Below, piece after piece: positions 1 to 5,585 of a stretch of DNA of 7,696 bases (within the stretch, counting starts at the first letter, position 1; each line of letters begins with the position of its first letter). The notes beneath the pieces were generated by a model. It worked only from the letters and a program-made list of their open reading frames with translations, did no database searches and was not told the DNA's origin. Location of the stretch: assembly GCA_009773075.1 (NCBI GenBank), contig WOUX01000076.1:1-7696 (forward strand), given 5' to 3'. Made by a program: the position numbers and the translations under genes. This DNA comes from a bacterium (GTDB lineage: Bacteria > Desulfobacterota > UBA8473).

Positions 1-53
1 AGGAGCCGCTCGAACATTTCCTCGGGCTGAGGGAAAAGTACCTGCTTTATTGA
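1..53 (+). CDS. 3' end of an unidentified protein-coding gene (partial)
   Basis: A frame entering from the left edge reads EPLEHFLGLREKYLLY and ends in TGA at 51-53. A hairpin with a T-run follows 10 bases later, as expected behind a gene end. Sixteen residues are too few to name a family. The adjacent terminator is the main reason for choosing this frame over the other plus-strand frames, one of which also stays open past this point. Confidence 0.4.
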   Translation, partial: EPLEHFLGLREKYLLY

Positions 54-63
54 GCCCGGCAGC

Positions 64-105
64 CACCGGTTCCTTCATCGGCGAGATACTGCACCGGTGT
101 TTTTT
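64..105 (+). terminator. Rho-independent terminator candidate
   Basis: CACCGGT at 64-70 pairs with ACCGGTG at 93-99, giving 7 GC-rich base pairs around a 22-nt loop, followed by a T-run at 100-105 and more T-rich sequence. It closes the gene ending at 53 and separates it from the promoter at 115-142. The long loop makes the hairpin less than ideal. Confidence 0.55.
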
Positions 106-114
106 CTTTTGTCC

Positions 115-142
115 TTGCAATTTATGGCTCATGGTGTATACT
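115..142 (+). promoter_or_regulatory. Sigma-70-type promoter for the CxxC-x17-CxxC gene
   Basis: A -35 box TTGCAA (115-120) and a -10 box TATACT (137-142) are 16 bases apart. Transcription would begin near 149, leaving a leader of about 60 nt before the ATG at 212. The site lies right after the terminator, where a promoter for an independent gene is expected. Confidence 0.5.
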
Positions 143-211
143 TATCCAAAAGAGGAAGGCAGGTTTATAAGGCCTTGACGTTTTTAAATTTACAGTTAAT
201 GAAAGTGGAAA

Positions 212-634
212 ATGAAAAGTCTTAGACGTGATGGTAAGTTTGGCAAAAAGGATTCAAATATGTCCGATAGAGGGGTTTCAAAAAGGCCCTCTCGGGGAGG
301 TTTTAGCAGGGGCGGAGGAAGGGATTCGGAAAGGCCTGCTTTTGACAAGCACCTGTACAAGGCTACCTGCGAAAAATGTGGGGACAACTGCGAAGTTCCG
401 TTTAAGCCCACCGGAGGTAGACCCATCTACTGCCGGGATTGTTTTAGGACAATGGAAGGTTCCGAATCGCCAAGGCCAAAACAGTTTGGAAAACGCGAAT
501 ATTCAGGATCAAGGCGTCCCGACAATTTTAAGAAAAGCGAATATTCCGAATCAGCAAAGCCCAATCAATTCAAGAGGGAACTGGAGCAGATAAACTCAAA
601 GCTGGATAAGATTTTAAGAGCACTGGAAGACTAA
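212..634 (+). CDS. CxxC-x17-CxxC zinc-binding protein
   Basis: A 140-residue protein. Residues 1-48 are basic and rich in Gly, Ser and Arg, likely disordered and able to bind nucleic acid. The core holds C53-x2-C56 and C74-x2-C77 with exactly 17 residues between the pairs, in the context VPFKPTGGRPIYCRDCF. This is the signature of the CxxC-x17-CxxC domain family, presumed to bind one zinc; no biochemical role is established that I can name. Residues 90-122 carry three loose repeats of the type NF-K-x-EYS-x-S, and the last 20 residues (ELEQINSKLDKILRALED) look like a short amphipathic or coiled-coil helix. ATG 212 has only a weak upstream GTGGA. An in-frame ATG at 260 follows AAAAAGGATT at good spacing, so the true protein may be 124 residues. 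It stands alone between its own promoter and a non-coding stretch. Confidence 0.85.
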   Translation: MKSLRRDGKFGKKDSNMSDRGVSKRPSRGGFSRGGGRDSERPAFDKHLYKATCEKCGDNCEVPFKPTGGRPIYCRDCFRTMEGSESPRPKQFGKREYSGSRRPDNFKKSEYSESAKPNQFKRELEQINSKLDKILRALED

Positions 635-774
635 TAAATCTTATTTTATAACCAAAAAGCAATAAAGACAAGACCCTCTCTACCCAGATAAAAATCGTTT
701 ATACAATTATTCCAAGTCCTGATAATGGGGAAACAGCTTGACGGCTTGTTGCCCAAACCCATCCATAGCTGTAT
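635..774. other. AT-rich intergenic stretch without a recognisable gene
   Basis: I see no coding frame of substance and no convincing T-run terminator behind the gene ending at 634. A weak imperfect pairing exists between GGGGAAACAGC (726-736) and GCTTGTTGCCC (743-753). The bases just before the repeat at 775 loosely resemble those before the second repeat copy at 6195, so the duplicated unit may begin slightly upstream of 775. Confidence 0.4.
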
Positions 775-843
775 ATCTGCTGCACCAGACAGGCCGGAAC
801 TGCTCGCTGGTGAGCAGCAGGTCATTTCTAATTAATAAATTAC
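775..843 (+). repeat. Structured 69-bp REP-like repeat, copy A
   Basis: This stretch matches 6195-6260 with three transitions in the first 42 bases, one small indel region near 819-824, and an identical TTTCTAATTAATAAATTAC tail. It can fold two ways. One is a 12-bp stem of CTGCTGCACCAG (777-788) with 807-820, with a 2-nt AG bulge. The other is a perfect 6-bp hairpin, CTGCTC (800-805) with GAGCAG (812-817). The two share the GAGCAG arm and so exclude each other. Copy B precedes a REP-associated transposase remnant, so a REP-type element recognised by that transposase family is the natural reading, but this is inference. Confidence 0.75.
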
Positions 844-888
844 ATTAAATAGCTTGCAAATTAGAAATATTATTTCTATAATGTAAAC
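824..888 (+). promoter_or_regulatory. Promoter with nested inverted repeats, apparently leaderless, for the DUF4143 ATPase
   Basis: TTGCAA (854-859) and a perfect TATAAT (877-882) are separated by 17 bases. The ATG follows six bases later at 889, where transcription would be expected to begin, and no Shine-Dalgarno is present, so the mRNA is probably leaderless. Three inverted repeats overlap here: ATTTCTAATT (824-833) with AATTAGAAAT (859-868); TTACATTA (840-847) with TAATGTAA (879-886); and TAGAAAT (862-868) with ATTTCTA (872-878). The last fills the spacer and touches the -10 box, an ideal operator position. The regulator is unknown. Confidence 0.7.
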
Positions 889-2046
889 ATGACTTTGATA
901 AAGCGCACTATCTCGGAGAAATTAGCCAAGTATCTCAAGCTGTTCCCCATTGTGGTTATTGTGGGGCCACGGCAAGCGGGCAAAACCACCTTTGCGAAAA
1001 TGGAATTGCCTGACTGGAGATATTTTGACATGGAGAAGCCTTCCGATTACGGCAGGGTCTCGTCTGATATAGAGTTTTTCATAGACCAGTACGGTGACCA
1101 TTGCATAATTGATGAGGCGCAGGTTTTGCCCGACCTGTTTCCGGTATTGAGAAATTATGTTGATCGCAAGAGGGGCAAAAAAGGCCGCATCGTTTTACTG
1201 GGTTCAGTTAATCCGCTGCTTGTCAAGAACATCTCCGAGAGCCTTGCCGGAAGAGTGGCATTCATTGAAATAAACCCCTTTAGCTATCCTGAAGCGAATG
1301 CGCTTCGTAAAATGGGTCTGGAGGAATTCTGGCTGAGCGGAGGTTATCCTGGACCGCTTTTGTGGAATGAAAAAGACCGGTCTATATGGATGGAACAGTA
1401 TGTGAAAACATTTGTTGAGAGGGATGTCTTTGCTCTTTTAAAGACATCCCTCTCTCCACAGCAACAGATACGGTTATTAACCATGATAGCGCACAGTCAT
1501 GCAAAGCTGTGGAATGCATCTCAGACGGCGTCAGCGTTTGGGGTAAGTTATCACACCGTCAACCGGTATGTTGAATTAATGGAAACTTATTTTCTTGTTG
1601 ATAAGCTATTACCGTATTATCAAAATGTGGGCAAGCGGCTGGCAAAAAGTTACAAGCTTTATTTTCGTGACTCAGGGCTTCTTCACTATCTGTTGAACAT
1701 TGCATCTGTTGAGGCTTTAAGGACATCGCCGTACCGGGGCTTTAGCTTTGAAGGGCTTGTGATAGAACAACTGAAGCGTAAGTATATGCAGGAGCCTGGC
1801 AGGGTGCATTTTTATTTTTACCGGACGTCGCAGGGGGATGAAATAGATTTTCTTGTTCATGACAAAAAGGGGTTGCATGCTTATGAAATTAAGACATCAA
1901 TCACGATAGACTCAGGGGATTTAAAAGGCTTTAAGAGAAGCCTTGCACAGTTAGGACTGAAAAAAGGAACTGTATTTTATTTCGGCGGCGAAGATTTTCA
2001 ACTCGACCGGCAAATCGAGGTTAAAGCAATAAAAAATCTACTGTAA
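889..2046 (+). CDS. AAA-type ATPase with DUF4143 C-terminal domain
   Basis: A 385-residue protein of the widespread ATP-binding/DUF4143 family, whose cellular role is not firmly known. Walker A is GPRQAGKT (26-33) and Walker B is CIIDEAQ (72-78). A sensor-like LLGSVNP (103-109) and the family's SLAGR (118-122) follow. Residues 195-245 resemble a winged-helix segment (QTASAFGVSYHTVNRYVELM). The DUF4143 part continues with FEGLVIEQL (287-295), GDEIDFLV (316-323) and YEIKTS (332-337), whose D...ExK arrangement resembles a PD-(D/E)xK nuclease fold. Length and motif order are normal for the family, so the gene appears intact. ATG 889 fits the family N-terminus; it has no ribosome binding site and sits 6 nt after a -10 box. 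A perfect 15-bp inverted repeat lies inside the gene at 1417-1454. The gene stands alone, with a transposase remnant directly after the stop. Confidence 0.92.
   Translation: MTLIKRTISEKLAKYLKLFPIVVIVGPRQAGKTTFAKMELPDWRYFDMEKPSDYGRVSSDIEFFIDQYGDHCIIDEAQVLPDLFPVLRNYVDRKRGKKGRIVLLGSVNPLLVKNISESLAGRVAFIEINPFSYPEANALRKMGLEEFWLSGGYPGPLLWNEKDRSIWMEQYVKTFVERDVFALLKTSLSPQQQIRLLTMIAHSHAKLWNASQTASAFGVSYHTVNRYVELMETYFLVDKLLPYYQNVGKRLAKSYKLYFRDSGLLHYLLNIASVEALRTSPYRGFSFEGLVIEQLKRKYMQEPGRVHFYFYRTSQGDEIDFLVHDKKGLHAYEIKTSITIDSGDLKGFKRSLAQLGLKKGTVFYFGGEDFQLDRQIEVKAIKNLL
1417..1454. repeat. Perfect 15-bp inverted repeat inside the ATPase gene
   Basis: GAGAGGGATGTCTTT (1417-1431) is perfectly complementary to 1440-1454 around an 8-nt loop (1432-1439). 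It encodes the segment around VERDVFALLKTSLS, where the family usually has a conserved ERDV motif followed by a variable stretch. It would form a strong mRNA hairpin in the middle of the coding region. It could be a chance result of a local templated inversion or a structural element; the sequence does not decide. Confidence 0.85.
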
Positions 2047-2048
2047 GC

Positions 2049-2105
2049 TTTCTTAAGGGATGGCGAGGTTATCTTTGGCAGGAGAGATTTTTTATCGGAA
2101 GACAT
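2049..2105 (+). pseudogene. Short internal remnant of a REP-associated transposase (TnpA_REP)
   Basis: The frame through 2052-2099 reads LLKGWRGYLWQERFFIG, matching the typical G-W-x-G-Y-L-W-Q-x-R-F segment of TnpA_REP (Y1/IS200-like superfamily) proteins. The bases align well with the second remnant at about 4824-4860 (GAGGTTATCT-TGGCAG-AGATTTT in both). Only some 17 codons survive, with no catalytic HUH or Tyr region. It begins nine or fewer bases after the ATPase stop codon, so the ATPase lies between this scrap and the REP-like repeat at 775. Confidence 0.6.
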
Positions 2106-2176
2106 ATCAGAGCAGGAAAGAAGTGATCTGCGTCAACTACGATCGCAATCGGCAAAAAATTGGTACCGGTCGGTCC

Positions 2177-2335
2177 CTATGCTTGCAGGTCCTCCGTAGA
2201 AGTGGTCGGGTCTTTTTCAGTTTGATCGGTTTCAACTGCCTTGTTTTGTAGCTTGCTCTGCCTTTTTTCCTCTTTCTTTTTTTTCTTGTCCAATTCTTTC
2301 TGACGTTTATTGAACTGGTAATTAGGTCTTCCCAT
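2177..2335 (-). CDS. Small lysine-rich conserved protein (52 aa)
   Basis: ATG at 2335 opens a 52-residue frame ending in TAG. The N-terminus MGRPNYQFNKRQKELDKKKK and the following EEKRQSKLQ resemble a small, highly basic protein family found in many Proteobacteria (pattern PNYxFxKRQKELxKKKKxEEK) with no known function. The C-terminal 20 residues are acidic and Thr/Ser-rich. AAGGAA lies at suitable spacing upstream of the ATG, supporting the start. It is downstream of the cold-shock gene on the same strand but separated from it by a terminator, so it either depends on read-through or has its own promoter in 2340-2430; I could not identify a good one. The charge suggests nucleic-acid binding, but that is a guess. 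Confidence 0.75.
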   Translation of the reverse strand: MGRPNYQFNKRQKELDKKKKKEEKRQSKLQNKAVETDQTEKDPTTSTEDLQA

Positions 2336-2434
2336 AGCGTTTCCTTTTTGTCGGTTGCCGGATCGATAAGATTACCGATAACAGGGAAAAGAATTTAAGC
2401 CTGCATAATTGCGGTTTGATGCAAGCGGTCATTA

Positions 2435-2470
2435 AAAAAGGCATCCCCTAATTCACAGGAGATGCCTTTT
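2435..2470 (-). terminator. Rho-independent terminator of the cold-shock gene
   Basis: Read on the minus strand, AAAAGGCATC (2470-2461) pairs with GATGCCTTTT (2445-2436), a 10-bp stem, and the T-run continues to 2435. It begins 17 bases after the stop codon of the cold-shock gene. The A-run on the other side could let it work in both directions, but no plus-strand gene ends nearby. Confidence 0.85.
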
Positions 2471-2486
2471 ATTGCCTTTAAAAAGG

Positions 2487-2687
2487 TTAGACGATGGTCA
2501 CATTGGCAGCAGCCGGACCTTTTGTCCCTTGCTCGATGTCAAAAGTTACGTGTGAACCTTCACTGAGGGATTTAAAACCGGTCGCATTGATTGCGCTATG
2601 ATGCACAAATACATCCGGCCCGTTTTCCTGTTCAATGAATCCAAAACCTTTTTGGTCATTAAACCACTTAACAGTTCCATTTTTCAT
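2487..2687 (-). CDS. Cold-shock protein, CspA family
   Basis: A 66-residue single cold-shock domain that binds single-stranded RNA/DNA as an RNA chaperone in the cytoplasm. The sequence begins MKNGTVKWFNDQKGFGFIEQ, which includes the aromatic RNP1 motif (KGFGFI). RNP2 follows as VFVHHSAI, and the family ending reads KGPAAANVTIV. Length is normal for the family. The start at 2687 is fixed by GGAGG (2700-2696 on the minus strand) 8 nt upstream; an in-frame ATG ten codons earlier lies ahead of this ribosome site and is not preferred. The gene has its own promoter candidate with an untranslated leader of about 120 nt and its own terminator. A long leader is typical of cold-inducible csp genes, where mRNA structure controls translation by temperature. 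Confidence 0.95.
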   Translation of the reverse strand: MKNGTVKWFNDQKGFGFIEQENGPDVFVHHSAINATGFKSLSEGSHVTFDIEQGTKGPAAANVTIV

Positions 2688-3021
2688 AATATCATCCTCC
2701 TTTCCAAAAAATTTCAACGTTACAAACTGAAGGATGATAGCGTTCTAAAAAAACGGACAATTCCCGCAGAAAGGAACCCTCCCGCCAATTTACGACGGAA
2801 TTTAATTGATGATGCATAATATTCGTGTTTATATATAATAGCAAGCTAAATATTTATTATCTTGAATATATCAACAAATCAGCACCGTTCACAGCTTTTA
2901 CCAGACCGCTTCGCTGTTTAATGTTGAGGGGTACTTTGGGACGTTGTTTCTACTTGGTCTTTTTCTTGTGGTAGAGGTGGCATATACTAACGCAGAGATT
3001 GGAGAGATTTTTGGGTTTTAC
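2688..3021. other. Non-coding interval between the cold-shock gene and queE
   Basis: The left part (2688-2809) is the presumed untranslated leader of the cold-shock mRNA, with its ribosome site at 2696-2700, and the promoter lies at 2816-2844. In 2845-3021 I see no RNA gene, convincing terminator for queE, or repeat. An open plus-strand frame with hydrophobic residues runs through it into the queE region, but it lacks a good start and ribosome site. Confidence 0.5.
2816..2844 (-). promoter_or_regulatory. Promoter candidate for the cold-shock gene
   Basis: On the minus strand TTGCTA (2844-2839) and TATTAT (2821-2816) are exactly 17 bases apart in an AT-rich setting. Transcription would start near 2809, giving a leader of about 122 nt before the ATG at 2687. 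No coding frame competes for this stretch. Confidence 0.55.
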
Positions 3022-3594
3022 CTATTTTATATTGATAAGCTTATGCAACTGCATGCTCAATCGCCACTGTGGATGTTCGGCGACAAAATCCAGGCAGAGT
3101 TTAGTCGCTTCCTTGTGATTGTTTTCCGGCTGGATTGAGTGGCATGTTTCCCACGTTTCGTATTCCTCTGCAAAATCCAATGCCTCTTTCGAGTTGACGA
3201 CTATTTTAATCTCGTCCGCCCGCTCAAGCATAGACTCAACAGGTCTTCGCTCTTTCTTGGGACTCACTACCAGCCAATCGCATGTAACGGGCTGGAATAT
3301 CGTCCCGTTTGTCTCTATCTGAATCAGAGAACCATCCGCCTTCAGCCGTCCTACCAATTCGTCCAAAGGTTGAATAAACGGCTCTCCGCCGGTTATGCAA
3401 ATCCACTTTGAGGGGTACTTCTCCCTTTCGGACAGAATCTCCCCCACCGTCATCTCCTTCCCCGCCTCGAACGCGTATTTCGTATCGCAGAAGTCGCAGC
3501 GCAGGTTACAACCCGCGAGGCGGACAAAGACCATCGGTATGCCTGTGTTTCTCCCTTCCCCCTGCACTGAGTAAAAAATTTCGTTAACCTTCAA
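3022..3594 (-). CDS. queE: 7-carboxy-7-deazaguanine synthase QueE (radical SAM)
   Basis: QueE converts 6-carboxy-5,6,7,8-tetrahydropterin to 7-carboxy-7-deazaguanine, the third step to preQ0. The 190-residue protein opens MKVNEIFYSVQGEG, the family's canonical N-terminus. The radical-SAM cluster motif is C29-x3-C33-x2-C36 (CNLRCDFC), TGGEP is at 68-72, and the family ending QLHKLINIK is present. The start is TTG at 3594, chosen because it gives exactly the conserved N-terminus and follows a GGGGGCGG stretch; a longer reading from TTG 3630 adds 12 unconserved residues. The start overlaps the 3' end of queD by 11 bases, so translation is probably coupled. It is the last gene of the queC-queD-queE operon; no convincing terminator is visible after its TAG. 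Confidence 0.95.
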   Translation of the reverse strand: MKVNEIFYSVQGEGRNTGIPMVFVRLAGCNLRCDFCDTKYAFEAGKEMTVGEILSEREKYPSKWICITGGEPFIQPLDELVGRLKADGSLIQIETNGTIFQPVTCDWLVVSPKKERRPVESMLERADEIKIVVNSKEALDFAEEYETWETCHSIQPENNHKEATKLCLDFVAEHPQWRLSMQLHKLINIK

Positions 3595-3922
3595 AAAAAG
3601 CCGCCCCCAAATTCTCCGATTCCCAGACAACCACCTTTACCAAACCCGAGACTCTTCCCTTGAGCAGCTTGTAGAAGTATGCGGACAGGTTTTCCGCGGT
3701 CGGATTCGGGATAATGTCATTTAAAAGAGTGTGGTCGGGCAAAACCTCATTGAGCGCTTCTTTCACCTCAATGAAATCCGTTACTATGCCATCGGTTAAG
3801 GTTTCCGAGCGTATCGTCAATTCAACCCGCCACGTATGACCGTGGAGATTTGCGCATTTCCCCTTATGACCGGGCAGGAAATGGGCCGCTTCGAACTTCT
3901 GATTAATGTAGATTTCGAACAT
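3584..3922 (-). CDS. queD: 6-carboxy-5,6,7,8-tetrahydropterin synthase QueD
   Basis: QueD turns dihydroneopterin triphosphate into 6-carboxytetrahydropterin in the queuosine/preQ0 pathway. The 112-residue protein belongs to the PTPS/QueD fold. The zinc-binding histidines are H14 (FEAAHFLPG), H27 and H29 (LHGHTW), and C23 (KCANLHGH) is in the catalytic cysteine position. IVTDFIEVK, PTAENLSAYF and VWESENLGAAF are recognisable QueD segments. Length is normal. Its ATG at 3922 shares one base with the queC stop (TAATG), and its 3' end overlaps queE, showing a tightly coupled operon. Confidence 0.96.
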   Translation of the reverse strand: MFEIYINQKFEAAHFLPGHKGKCANLHGHTWRVELTIRSETLTDGIVTDFIEVKEALNEVLPDHTLLNDIIPNPTAENLSAYFYKLLKGRVSGLVKVVVWESENLGAAFFEG

Positions 3923-4605
3923 TAGTCCGTCACCATCTGATAGACAATTGGGTCCACTAGATCGTTGGCTTTAAACGCCTCGAGTCGTGATATGCAGGTT
4001 GCACACCGCCCACACGCCTTGTTCCCACCCTGGTAACAGGAGCGTGTCAGTTCGAAAGGAGCGCTCAATTGTCTGCCAAGCCCAACGATGCCCGCCTTGT
4101 CAAGCCACTCAAGCGGGGTTGTCAGCCGTACTTTATGATACGTGCCGACCCAGACAGCGTTCTTCATCGCTCCCAAAAACTCCGGAGTGCAGTCCGGATA
4201 TGCCCAGTTCATTGCGTCTTCCTGGTGAGCCCCAAAATAAATCATCTCCGCGCCAACTTTCAAAGCGAAGGCCGCGGCAACGGAGATGAGTATACCGTTT
4301 CTGAATGGCACATAGGTAGAAACGGGACCGTTATCGTTTGGATACGGCCCATGAGGGACCTTCACGTTATCATCAACCAGACTTGAGCCGGTGCCCCTGA
4401 ATAAAGATTCGGGCAGGGTTACCTCCTCAAATGCCCCCAAACCCAGGTGTCCTGAGATCGCCCGGGCGGCTTCGGACTCGTTGGCATGCCTCTGTCCGTA
4501 AAGAACATTGAGAGCAGCCACCTGTTTTGCCCCAAATGTCTTCACGGCAAGAACAGCACAAACGGTTGAATCAAGTCCCCCGGAAAGTAAAACGACCGCC
4601 CGCAT
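3922..4605 (-). CDS. queC: 7-cyano-7-deazaguanine synthase QueC
   Basis: QueC uses ATP and ammonia to convert 7-carboxy-7-deazaguanine to preQ0. The 227-residue protein starts MRAVVLLSGGLDST; SGGLDST (8-14) is the PP-loop ATP-pyrophosphatase motif. STYVPFRNG (96-104) and YFGAHQEDA (123-131) are family segments, and the structural zinc site is C190, C198, C201 and C204. ATG 4605 is preferred because it gives the standard N-terminus; GGAGG lies 11 nt upstream, slightly far. A TTG at 4650 would add 15 residues but would swallow this ribosome site. First gene of the operon with queD and queE, it is followed by a TAATG overlap. No queF or transporter is in view. I found no preQ1 riboswitch in the leader. 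Confidence 0.96.
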   Translation of the reverse strand: MRAVVLLSGGLDSTVCAVLAVKTFGAKQVAALNVLYGQRHANESEAARAISGHLGLGAFEEVTLPESLFRGTGSSLVDDNVKVPHGPYPNDNGPVSTYVPFRNGILISVAAAFALKVGAEMIYFGAHQEDAMNWAYPDCTPEFLGAMKNAVWVGTYHKVRLTTPLEWLDKAGIVGLGRQLSAPFELTRSCYQGGNKACGRCATCISRLEAFKANDLVDPIVYQMVTD

Positions 4606-4801
4606 TATACTATAGTCCTCCACAGCCAACCGACCTTCCGCAGCATTCAATTTTCTGTTGGTAAAAGAAAAAACAAAACCGTCGGATAGCTGACAATCAG
4701 GTTATTTTAGATTTTGTTTGTTTGACAAGAGCTTTTTTGTACTGTAAGTATAGTGGGGAAGTGCCTGTGTGTCAAGGCAATTTGACCAAAAGATGCGGTG
4801 T

Positions 4802-4933
4802 TAGTTTGGAGAGACGTCAAGGGTGGGGAGGTTATCTCTGGCAGGGCAGATTTTCATCATGCCCAATTAATGAAACCTATTTTCTGGTTGTTGCAAAGTA
4901 CATAGAACAGAACTCTCAGAACTCTGCCCGATA
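4802..4933 (+). pseudogene. Remnant of a REP-associated transposase (central part)
   Basis: The frame ending in TAG at 4932-4934 contains RRQGWGGYLWQGRFSS, then CPINETYFLVVAKYIEQN. This matches the conserved TnpA_REP stretch GW-x-GYLWQGRF-x-S-x-P-x-(D/N)E...AA-x-YVE-x-NP. The usual next residues (NPVRAG) are replaced by a short duplication, QNSQNS, matching the DNA direct repeat CAGAACTCT at 4908-4916 and 4917-4925, and then a stop. The N-terminal HUH region and C-terminus are missing. It lies between the divergent queC and toxin-antitoxin operons and shares its core bases with the scrap at 2049-2105. Confidence 0.75.
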
Positions 4934-5006
4934 GCGTGAGGGTTCATTTTTATCTTGAAACCTTTGCGGGATGTTTTTTTCTCTTTATCTTTTCTTCAGA
5001 GAAGTT

Positions 5007-5043
5007 TATAATTTTCTAAAAAAATTACCAACCTTTTTAGAAA
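5007..5043 (+). promoter_or_regulatory. Promoter and palindromic operator of the toxin-antitoxin operon
   Basis: A perfect TATAAT lies at 5007-5012; the -35 position (TTTATC, 4984-4989, 17-bp spacing) is weak. TTTCTAAAAA (5013-5022) is exactly complementary to TTTTTAGAAA (5034-5043) around an 11-nt spacer, beginning right after the -10 box and covering the start of transcription. This is a typical place for an antitoxin to bind and repress its own operon. It could also act as an mRNA hairpin. Confidence 0.6.
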
Positions 5044-5056
5044 TCAGAGAGGTACT

Positions 5057-5272
5057 ATGAAAGCAACAAAAAGAAAAGTATCCGATATGACGATTGATGA
5101 ACTCAAATCCGTTATCCATGAGGTCATTACCGAAGATATGGAGGCATGGCGGGAAACGCTGGAAATCATGGCAGATCGGAAGCTGATGAAGCAAATCAGA
5201 GAGGCCGACGAAGATTGGAAAACCGGGGATGAAAGCACCTATGTATCTTGGACTGATCTGAAAAATGCATAA
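5057..5272 (+). CDS. Antitoxin of a RelE-type toxin-antitoxin pair
   Basis: A 71-residue acidic, helix-rich protein. The first part (MTIDELKSVIHEVITEDMEA, residues 11-30) resembles the N-terminal segments of small antitoxins that sit before RelE-like toxins. The C-terminal half (DRKLMKQIREADEDWKTG, 41-58, then SWTDLK) has the loose pattern of RelB/Phd-like toxin-wrapping tails. It should neutralise the following toxin by direct binding and repress the operon through the palindrome at 5013-5043. AGAGAGGT precedes the ATG. Its last 8 bases overlap the toxin gene (ATGCATAA), so the two are translationally coupled. The name rests mainly on context and size. Confidence 0.8.
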   Translation: MKATKRKVSDMTIDELKSVIHEVITEDMEAWRETLEIMADRKLMKQIREADEDWKTGDESTYVSWTDLKNA

Positions 5273-5537
5273 GATCGTCCTCCACAAAAACGCGGTTAAA
5301 TTTTACAAGAACGCCGACGCCATGCTCAAAGAGCGTATATCTTCTGCCCTTAATGCCATTTCAAAAGATCCCCGTTACAATGTTCACATTAAAAAATTGA
5401 AGGGTGAACTGAAAAACATGTACCGATTCCGCCTCGGCGACATAAGAATCCTTTATGAAATTGAAGAGGACATTCAAACCGTCCGGGTCAAGTTGATTGA
5501 TACACGGGGTTCTGTTTATAAGCACATCTCAGAATAA
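5265..5537 (+). CDS. RelE/ParE-family toxin
   Basis: A 90-residue basic protein with the RelE/ParE pattern. The N-terminal strand is KIVLHKNAVKFYKN, then two helices (ADAMLKERISSALNAISKDP), the KKLKGELKNMYRFRLGDIRILYEI core, and the final VRVKLIDTRGSVYK strand. RelE-type members cut mRNA on the ribosome, while ParE-type members poison gyrase; the R-F-R-L-G-D-I-R-I-L-Y-E-I core favours RelE but does not settle it. Full length for the family and apparently intact. ATG 5265 lies inside the end of the antitoxin gene, as usual for such pairs, and has no strong ribosome site of its own. Confidence 0.9.
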   Translation: MHKIVLHKNAVKFYKNADAMLKERISSALNAISKDPRYNVHIKKLKGELKNMYRFRLGDIRILYEIEEDIQTVRVKLIDTRGSVYKHISE

Positions 5538-5585
5538 ATAGAAATTTTAGAATAACTTTTATGTTTCTCAATAAATAGGACAGAA

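Noticed and set aside
228..593. Second plus-strand frame overlapping the CxxC gene
   Set aside because: No recognisable motif; the other frame has the exact CxxC-x17-CxxC signature.
775..843. Rho-independent terminator or CRISPR-type repeat
   Set aside because: The hairpins are not followed by a T-run, and there are only two copies, over 5 kb apart, with no spacers.
2944..3138. Plus-strand hydrophobic open frame FLLGLFLVVEVAY...
   Set aside because: Only a TTG start with no ribosome site, and it overlaps the well-supported queE on the other strand.
4606..4740. preQ1 riboswitch in the queC leader
   Set aside because: Genes for preQ0 synthesis often carry one, but I found no match to the preQ1-I pattern (short stem, A-rich tail pairing into the loop) and only a tiny CTGA-TTG-TCAG hairpin. 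A -35-like TTGTCA is present without a good -10 box.
4942..4980. Terminator from GGTTCA...TGAAACC followed by a T-run
   Set aside because: The stem has a bulge and the T-run is separated by some 14 bases; no gene ends where it would be needed.
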